This document shows, piece after piece, positions 30,459-35,565 of a stretch of 35,565 nt of DNA. Position 1 is the first letter of the stretch; each line of letters begins with the position of its first letter. The translations under genes were made by a program, and so were the position numbers. This stretch comes from Desulfamplus sp. Its GTDB lineage: Bacteria; Desulfobacterota; Desulfobacteria; Desulfobacterales; Desulfobacteraceae. The stretch spans positions 1 to 35,565 of the forward strand of contig JADFYT010000004.1 of NCBI GenBank assembly GCA_015232935.1, written 5' to 3'. The notes under the pieces are model-generated. The model searched no databases and was not told the DNA's origin. It saw only the letters and a program-made list of their open reading frames with translations.

Positions 30459-32018
30459 TCAGTTTTTGCCGGTTTCAGTCGGCAGAGTGAAAAAGAATGA
30501 ACATCCCTTGTCACTGTTGTTCTCCATGTAAATTGTTCCGCCGTGGGCGTGTACGATTCGTTTGGATATATTCAGTCCAAGCCCCACGCCATCCATATGT
30601 GTTCTTATCTCTTTGCTTCTGTAGTATTTCTTGAAAACAAGTGCCTGTTCCTCTTCGGGAATTCCGGGCCCCTGGTCAGATATTTTAAATATAAGAACAT
30701 TGCTTGCTTTATCTTCAATAAGGCTGATATCAATTTCACTGTTTCTATACGAAAATTTGATGGCATTGCCAATAATATTCAACAAGACCTGCAAAATCTC
30801 GTTTCTGATTCCCATAACCAATGGAGCGTCGTTCAACTCATGAACATTTAACTCCACATTGCTTGCATTGGCAGTGCCAATAAGCCCCATTGATGCATCG
30901 TTGATAAGCTGGTTCGGGTCAAGTGGTTCAGGTTTCAGTTTGTCCGAGGCGGACTTGAGCATCGAGACGTTGAGAAGATGGTTCAGAAGAACGGTTATCC
31001 TGCTGATTTCAGAGCTTGCAATCTCAAGAAACTTTCTTTGCTTCTCATTAACCGGACCAAATACATCCTCTACTATCATGTTGACCGACTCCCGTATAGA
31101 TGCAAGAGGCGTTCTTATCTCATGGCTCAATATAGCTATAAAATCAGACCTGATACTCTCACTCTCCTTGAGCTGTCTGCTCATGTCATTGAAGACAGAT
31201 GCAAGTTCGCCAAATTCGTCACTGGATTTGATATCCACAATATGGTCGTAATTGTCATGGGCAATTCCTTTCAGTCCATTTTTCAGTTTATTTAGCGGTT
31301 TGAGCATGGACTGGGATATAAACCATACACCGAGAATACCCACAACAATGGATACGCCAAAACCGATCATACCTTTCCTGACGCTCTGACGGCTTCTATC
31401 ATTTATATCAATTAAAGACTGCTCGATCTCGATCTCATTATCATGCCTTGCATTTGAGATTGTACTCATCCACTCTTCAAGCAGAGACTCCTGAATCCAT
31501 CCGTCTGTTTTTTCGGATGATTTCTTGTCCGGATCTGGTTGATTAGATCCCTTGTCTGAATCTGGTTGATCAGGGTTCTTGCCAGAATTTGATTGCGAAG
31601 ATGCCTTGTCAGAAGCTGATTTAACAGTTGAATCTGGTTGGATATATGGAAGAAGCTGGTGTTCAAATTTTTTTTGGATATTTATCCATGTGTCAGGAAG
31701 TTTATACTCAGTGGAGTCAAGTTCCATTATATGGTCAAGAGCTTTTAGATAATCCTTTCTGGCTGTCTCAAAATATGTAAGATAGATATTTTTTTTAAGA
31801 AGCCTGTATTTCTTGTCATTGACATCCATGCTGATAAGGCTGTCGAGCATAAGTTTTGATAACGAGGCTATCTCATTGTTAATGCTTGCAATCTGCCCCG
31901 AGGTTCCGGACATGGTCTGTATATTGATAAGCAGGTCAAGAACTGTTCCATAAAGAATAAGGATAAAAAACAGACACAGTATTGATAGTTTTTTTGCGAT
32001 GCCAAGTTTAGGTTTCAT
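30459..32018 (-). CDS. QseE/GlrK-like sensor histidine kinase
   Basis: From ATG 32018 the protein has 519 residues. An upstream in-frame start at 32171 would add 51 residues from a repeat element and is rejected. A first membrane helix (11-32), a helical periplasmic region (35-215) with a DKGSNQPD-type low-complexity insert (133-172), a second helix (217-237), HAMP (about 238-290), HisKA with His299 in AILSHEIRTPLASIRE, and HATPase (GPGIPEEEQALVFKKYYRS, GVGLGLNISKRIV) follow. HEIRTPLASIRE and VFGPVNEKQ match the style of GlrK/QseE kinases. It is followed by a lipoprotein gene and a sigma-54 regulator gene, which are its likely partners. Confidence 0.92.
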   Translation of the reverse strand: MKPKLGIAKKLSILCLFFILILYGTVLDLLINIQTMSGTSGQIASINNEIASLSKLMLDSLISMDVNDKKYRLLKKNIYLTYFETARKDYLKALDHIMELDSTEYKLPDTWINIQKKFEHQLLPYIQPDSTVKSASDKASSQSNSGKNPDQPDSDKGSNQPDPDKKSSEKTDGWIQESLLEEWMSTISNARHDNEIEIEQSLIDINDRSRQSVRKGMIGFGVSIVVGILGVWFISQSMLKPLNKLKNGLKGIAHDNYDHIVDIKSSDEFGELASVFNDMSRQLKESESIRSDFIAILSHEIRTPLASIRESVNMIVEDVFGPVNEKQRKFLEIASSEISRITVLLNHLLNVSMLKSASDKLKPEPLDPNQLINDASMGLIGTANASNVELNVHELNDAPLVMGIRNEILQVLLNIIGNAIKFSYRNSEIDISLIEDKASNVLIFKISDQGPGIPEEEQALVFKKYYRSKEIRTHMDGVGLGLNISKRIVHAHGGTIYMENNSDKGCSFFFTLPTETGKN

Positions 32019-32119
32019 AGTGCCGTCAAGAAAAAAATTAACTGGGGAAAAAATGAAAAAACATAACTGTTTGCCAGGAAGTTCCACCTTTCTGTAACAT
32101 ACATGGCAGATTGTCCTGC

Positions 32120-32177
32120 CACAACGAAAAATGAAAGTCTCATGATCTCGGCTATTTTTAAAGACTTTCACATAAAA
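32120..32177 (+). repeat. 58-bp inverted repeat flanking the helicase, left arm
   Basis: It begins CACAACGAAAAATGAAAGTC and ends ACTTTCACATAAAA. It matches the reverse complement of 34040-34097 at 53 of 58 positions. Each arm contains an internal GAAAGTCT / AGACTTTC inverted repeat. Confidence 0.9.
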
Positions 32178-32212
32178 GATCTCAATGTGGAGAGGGACAT
32201 TATCTTTTTTGG

Positions 32213-32317
32213 GGCAGCTTCATTTGCCGGCTTTCACTTTCCGTAACCTCATTCCCATTTTCAGGGGATTTTATCAGAAAAATGCAAACTGCTTTTGCAG
32301 GTGATATGAAACATGCC
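32213..32317 (+). mobile_element. MITE-like element, copy 2
   Basis: This 105-bp stretch begins GGCAGCTTCAT and ends ATGAAACATGCC, and shares long blocks with 17527-17633 (for example AACCTCATTCCCATTTTCAG). Its left terminal repeat has lost a T relative to copy 1 and the inner ACCTCA/TGAGGT pairing is changed, suggesting decay. Confidence 0.6.
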
Positions 32318-32538
32318 TTTTTTGCCGGATTGTCTTTATTAAATTTATCATGAGAGCCTCTTCATATCAACTTCATTTGTTCTTTCAGGAATGGGTTTTA
32401 AATAATTTGCCCATTTCAGAATACAGTGTCCTTGAAGGACGGCGTATATAGATTTTAAAATGGGAATGCTATTTCGGACTCATTTAGGGAGGGGTAATTG
32501 ATATGTATTAACTATAGCAACGGAACATTTATTTTGTG

Positions 32539-32566
32539 TTGCAATATGGCACAATGTTGATAAAAT
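32539..32566 (+). promoter_or_regulatory. Possible sigma-70-type promoter of the helicase gene
   Basis: TTGCAA (32539-32544) is followed after 16 bases by TAAAAT (32561-32566), 74 bases before the preferred GTG start. Confidence 0.35.
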
Positions 32567-32639
32567 CACAAAACATCAAACTGGATCAGTAAAAAAAATC
32601 CAAATTTAATTGCGTCTGCAAGAGGAAAAAGGGTCATCT

Positions 32640-34016
32640 GTGGAGTTTATTTTAAATGACAGGGTAGTGCTGAAAAATCCTGATGAACAAAGTATCAGGC
32701 AGATCAAGTCGGCACTTACTTACCCTAACCCGGAGTACAAAACATTGTCCCGCCTTGGTAAATGGACAGGAAAAACTCCTGAAAAAATAACCTTTTATGA
32801 GCATGAAGATGATATTCTGACCTGCCCGAGAGGATTTGCGGACAAGGCATATCGTATCTGCAAAGGAAATCATGAAAAAATCAATATAGTTGACCAGAGA
32901 CTGGAACTCAAACCTGTTGATATCTTTTTCAATGGTCAACTCAAAGACTTTCAGTCAAAGGCTGCTGATGCTATTCTAAAAGAGTCCCACGGGGTTCTTT
33001 CTGCTGGAACCGGAAGCGGAAAAACCGTTATTTCCCTGAATGTTATAGCAGAACGCGGACAGCCAACCCTTGTTGTGGTTCACAGCATTGAGCTTATGCA
33101 TCAGTGGATTGATCGGATTGATATGTTTCTTGGTATTCCGCCGCATGAAACTGGTGTCATTGGCGGAGGCAAATATAAAATAGGTGAAAAGATAACTGTT
33201 GGTTTATATCAGAGCGTTCGCAAGAAAATTGAAGAGCTCAATCCGATGTTTGGCCATGTGGTGGTCGATGAGTGTCATAAATGCCCTTCCAGGACATTTA
33301 CCGAAGCAGTCGCGGGTTTTTATGCAAAATACCGGCTTGGTTTAACGGCTACGGCATACCGCAGAGACGGGCTTGGTATTTTGATCTGTCTTGTGCTTGG
33401 AGAGCAAAGATATCATATTGAAAAGGCTCCTCTTGTTGAAAATGGAGATATAAGTGAGGCTAAGGTCGTTTGCCGCCCCACTGGCTTCAATACATCTCTT
33501 GATGCAAGTGTGGAATATTCCAGAGTCATAAGAGAGCTTACCCTGGATGACGCAAGAAACAGGCTTATCTGCAATGATATTGCAAAAGAGGACAGAAGTG
33601 GCATACGGTTGGTGCTGACAGATCGTCGGGAGCACGCCATTTTGATCCATGATATTCTGAAGCATCAATATAATCTCTCCTCACAGGTGTTGACCGGCTC
33701 CGCACAGAGTAATGAGCGAGAGATAATTGTGGACGAACTGAATCGGGGCAATATCTCGACCCTGATAGCAACTGGTCAGTTAATTGGAGAGGGGTTTGAC
33801 ATGCCAGATCTTACCTCGTTGTTTCTGGTGACCCCAATAAAATTCAAAGGGCGATTGATCCAGTATATTGGCAGAATTCTGCGTCCATCTCCGGAAAAAA
33901 CCATAGCTGTTATTTATGACTATATAGATATGAATGTGGGTGTTTTAAAGGCATCTGCCACGACAAGGTTAGACATTTACAGGCAGGAAGGTATTGCTGT
34001 TGATTGTGATATGTGA
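32640..34016 (+). CDS. SF2 DEAD/DEAH-type helicase (XPB/UvsW/ResIII-like)
   Basis: The GTG at 32640 is 6 bases after AAAGGG and gives 458 residues; a TTG at 32610 is the alternative. After an N-terminal domain of about 95 residues, the helicase motifs appear in order: Walker A GTGSGKT (123-129), motif II DECH (210-213), motif III GLTATAYR (near 237), and motif VI QYIGRILRP (near 420). The RLGLTATxxRRDG pattern resembles XPB-like and phage UvsW-like helicases that unwind or rewind DNA in repair or replication. No nuclease or methyltransferase partner is adjacent, so it is not an obvious restriction subunit. It stands alone between inverted repeats, suggesting transfer as a unit. Confidence 0.9.
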   Translation: MEFILNDRVVLKNPDEQSIRQIKSALTYPNPEYKTLSRLGKWTGKTPEKITFYEHEDDILTCPRGFADKAYRICKGNHEKINIVDQRLELKPVDIFFNGQLKDFQSKAADAILKESHGVLSAGTGSGKTVISLNVIAERGQPTLVVVHSIELMHQWIDRIDMFLGIPPHETGVIGGGKYKIGEKITVGLYQSVRKKIEELNPMFGHVVVDECHKCPSRTFTEAVAGFYAKYRLGLTATAYRRDGLGILICLVLGEQRYHIEKAPLVENGDISEAKVVCRPTGFNTSLDASVEYSRVIRELTLDDARNRLICNDIAKEDRSGIRLVLTDRREHAILIHDILKHQYNLSSQVLTGSAQSNEREIIVDELNRGNISTLIATGQLIGEGFDMPDLTSLFLVTPIKFKGRLIQYIGRILRPSPEKTIAVIYDYIDMNVGVLKASATTRLDIYRQEGIAVDCDM

Positions 34017-34039
34017 CAAAATACTTGTTTGTCAATTAA

Positions 34040-34097
34040 TTTTATGTGAAAGTCTTTTAAAATATTTGAGATCATGAGACTTTCGTTTTTCGTTGTG
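34040..34097 (-). repeat. 58-bp inverted repeat flanking the helicase, right arm
   Basis: It is the reverse complement of 32120-32177 with five mismatches, starting 23 bases after the helicase stop. The outer flank GCCCTGGCGGGC (34098-34107 region, minus strand) and GTCCTGC at the left arm look related with a small indel. The rest of 34098-34178 shows nothing further. Confidence 0.9.
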
Positions 34098-34178
34098 CCC
34101 GCCAGGGCATGAGTGTTGTATTGAATGCTAAATTGTTGAACTGGATGTATATTCTGGGATGAAAGTCATGGTTATGAT

Positions 34179-35198
34179 ATGAGGAAAAAATACAGAAGCC
34201 CTTTAATCATTCTTGTTATTATTACCATTTTATGGTTGATATCCCTTCCTTTTTTTTATGAAATTTTTGTTTCGAAGCTCTTCTATATGCCTTTTGTCGG
34301 AGCTGTTGCAGCTATTGTGGCAAATATCACACCCGCGGCTGCCGGAATTGTCTATTTTCCCATACTAACCCATATGAACATCTCGCCAGTTACTGTGTCC
34401 CAATTTAGTCTGATAATTCAGGCCTATGGAATGGGGCTTGGAACATTCAGATGGTTTTTGTTTAACAGAAGGCTTTTTGTATTTAATTTAATTCCAATAA
34501 GTATCGCAGGGGGATTGCTCGGAGAAATTGTCAGCATTGTCCTTTTTCCAATTAATAATCCGGAATTGCTTAATCTGATTTTTAATTTTATAGCATTTCT
34601 TTTTACGCAGATTATATTTTTCTCTCTTCTTAGAGATTCCAAATATCCCAATATGTCGGTTGAACTGAATTTATTCAGATATTTGGTTCTATTGTTTTTT
34701 TCATTTGTGGGTGGTTTGCTTTGCGGCTGGATAGGTTTTGGTATTGATACCATTTTTTATTTTATTATGACTGTTATGTTCAGGATAAATCCAGCCGCTT
34801 CCATCGTAACGAGTGTTTCTCTTATGGCTGCCATGTCTATCTCTGGTACGATATTGAATTCCATATTTCATGATATTCCGTTGGCATTATGGTATAGTGC
34901 CATTCCAGGTGTTACTATAGCGGGTCTGTTTCTTGCGGCTTATATTGCCGTAAAAATTGGTTCAAGAAATATATTGCTCCTGTTCACATTTTTTTTGAGC
35001 ATTGATTTTTTTCTTGCCCTGTGGACACAGCAGACTCTGCCTATGAGTGAGGCTGGCAAAAAGATGATTATATATCCTTTGGCAATTTATATGCTCGCTA
35101 TGCATATAAGAATATTGGTGAAAAATATAGGTGCTTCTATGGGGGAATTTAATGCGTTAGGAGAGACTGAAATTGAACGGAAGTATTGGAAAAAATAA
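34179..35198 (+). CDS. TauE/SafE-family membrane permease (sulfite exporter-like)
   Basis: The 339-residue protein has eight or nine membrane helices. The first helical block (about 37-65, MPFVGAVAAIVANITPAAAG) and the second (about 180-205, FFSFVGGLLCGWIGFGIDTI) carry the small-residue-rich patterns of the two halves of the TauE/SafE fold. Family members export sulfite, sulfoacetate or other organosulfur anions. A sulfur-related role would suit a sulfate reducer, but the substrate cannot be told from sequence. The stop overlaps a bidirectional terminator. The gene is not in a visible operon. Confidence 0.85.
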   Translation: MRKKYRSPLIILVIITILWLISLPFFYEIFVSKLFYMPFVGAVAAIVANITPAAAGIVYFPILTHMNISPVTVSQFSLIIQAYGMGLGTFRWFLFNRRLFVFNLIPISIAGGLLGEIVSIVLFPINNPELLNLIFNFIAFLFTQIIFFSLLRDSKYPNMSVELNLFRYLVLLFFSFVGGLLCGWIGFGIDTIFYFIMTVMFRINPAASIVTSVSLMAAMSISGTILNSIFHDIPLALWYSAIPGVTIAGLFLAAYIAVKIGSRNILLLFTFFLSIDFFLALWTQQTLPMSEAGKKMIIYPLAIYMLAMHIRILVKNIGASMGEFNALGETEIERKYWKK

Positions 35199-35240
35199 AA
35201 CCATCAGGCCGTTGGGTTGTTTACAGGCTCTGATGGTTTT
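35197..35240. terminator. Bidirectional rho-independent terminator
   Basis: AAAACCATCAG (35197-35207) pairs with CTGATGGTTTT (35230-35240) around a 22-base loop. A/T runs on both sides let it serve the permease (+) and the repeat protein (-). Confidence 0.75.
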
Positions 35241-35295
35241 AATAAAGACTACGGTTTTTCTTTTTGGTTTTGTGTAAAAAGTCAGTATTTTAGGG

Positions 35296-35565
35296 CTATT
35301 TATTTTCAGCCTTTTCTTCTTCAGCGGGCTCGGCCTCAACAGCTTCTGTCTCTTCCTCTGCCGCAGGTTTTGCCTCAGCAGATTCTGTCTCTTTCTCTGC
35401 CGCAGGTTCTGCCTCAACAGCTTCTGTCTCTTCCTCTGCCGCAGGTTTTGCCTCAGCAGATTCTGTCTCTTTCTCTGCCGCAGGTTCTGCCTCAACAGCT
35501 TCTGTCTCTTCCTCTGCCGCAGGTTCTGCCTCAGCAGATTCTGTCTCTTTCTCTGCCGCAGGTTC
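35296..35565 (-). CDS. C-terminal end of an acidic Ala/Glu-rich repeat protein (5' end outside window)
   Basis: The frame enters at the window end and runs 89 codons to TAG 35296-35298. It is built of alternating 13-residue units, EAEPAAEKETESA and EAKPAAEEETEAV, and ends in EEEKAENK. The product is strongly acidic and probably disordered in this part. Tails of this kind occur on various bacterial proteins, so no function is assigned. The gene converges on the TauE/SafE-like gene. Confidence 0.8.
   Translation of the reverse strand, partial: EPAAEKETESAEAEPAAEEETEAVEAEPAAEKETESAEAKPAAEEETEAVEAEPAAEKETESAEAKPAAEEETEAVEAEPAEEEKAENK
35333..35565 (-). repeat. 39-bp tandem repeat at the window end (78-bp double unit)
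   Basis: About six 39-bp units run to the end of the window, alternating between two versions, so the higher-order period is 78 bp. They encode the 13-residue acidic units. Confidence 0.9.

Larger units (their letters stand above)
32019..32639. other. 621-bp intergenic region between the kinase and helicase genes
   Basis: It holds a 58-bp inverted-repeat arm (32120-32177), a MITE-like element (32213-32317), a short perfect palindrome GTCCTTGAAGGAC (32428-32440) and a possible promoter for the helicase (32539-32566). No protein-coding gene is supported in it. Confidence 0.7.

Noticed and set aside
32545-32565. Sigma-54 promoter TGGCAC...TTGAT before the helicase
   Set aside because: The spacing between the GG and the expected GC is off by one base and the GC is absent.
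34179-35198. TauE-like permease as part of a magnetosome-related island with the actin-like cassette
   Set aside because: Almost 28 kb of housekeeping and regulatory genes separate them and nothing in the sequence links the two.

Overview
The window looks like a chromosomal segment of a Gram-negative, flagellated bacterium, most likely a sulfate-reducer-like Desulfobacterota (Desulfobacteraceae-type). This is inferred from gene style: an F0-only ATP synthase operon (atpZ-atpI-atpB-atpE, no F1 genes nearby), a QseE/QseG/QseF-like regulatory trio, a heptose-phosphate nucleotidyltransferase, lipoproteins, and a moderately AT-rich base composition. No rRNA or species marker is present, so the assignment is tentative. 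Both window ends lie inside tandem repeats encoding acidic low-complexity protein tails, as expected of a draft contig that broke at repeats.

Region 1 (1-6280, all +) is the most unusual part. It is a tight array holding the end of a protein made of acidic VSEEDGSDE repeats, three coiled-coil proteins, a small unknown protein, a STAS-domain protein, an actin-like ATPase with a charged N-terminal extension, a degenerate receiver-like protein with an acidic tail, and a MinD/ParA-type ATPase. I read it as a candidate cytoskeletal or positioning cassette. It recalls the MamK/Mad28 actin-like clusters of magnetotactic Desulfobacterota, but no core magnetosome gene is present. A charged multi-pass membrane protein (6294-8195, -) converges on it.

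Region 2 (8443-12941, +) is housekeeping: comF-like phosphoribosyltransferase, rfaE2-like nucleotidyltransferase (TTG start), pgeF/laccase-domain protein, then atpZ-atpI-atpB-atpE and a strong terminator. Region 3 (12992-19628) holds an M24 Xaa-Pro-type peptidase (-), a 904-residue AsmA/YdbH-like envelope protein, a small membrane protein, tRNA-Leu(UAG) with terminator, and a protein with two CDP-alcohol phosphatidyltransferase domains in tandem.

Region 4 (19632-23755, -) is motB-motA followed by a dCache-PAS histidine kinase in one apparent operon. Region 5 (24019-25257) has an Rpn/PD-(D/E)XK-like protein with amplified C-terminal repeats and a 33-codon remnant that resembles a related N-terminus. 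Region 6 (25258-32018, -) is a sensor kinase - lipoprotein - sigma-54-type regulator trio (QseE/G/F-like layout), followed downstream by a membrane-helix-free FtsK whose N-terminus resembles ZapA. Region 7 (32019-34178) is an SF2 helicase flanked by 58-bp inverted repeats, with a 105-bp MITE-like element whose second copy lies at 17527-17633. The window ends with a TauE/SafE permease and the C-terminus of an acidic-repeat protein.

A recurring theme is that many unrelated proteins here carry charged or proline/glutamine-rich inserts, several clearly built from short in-frame tandem repeats.
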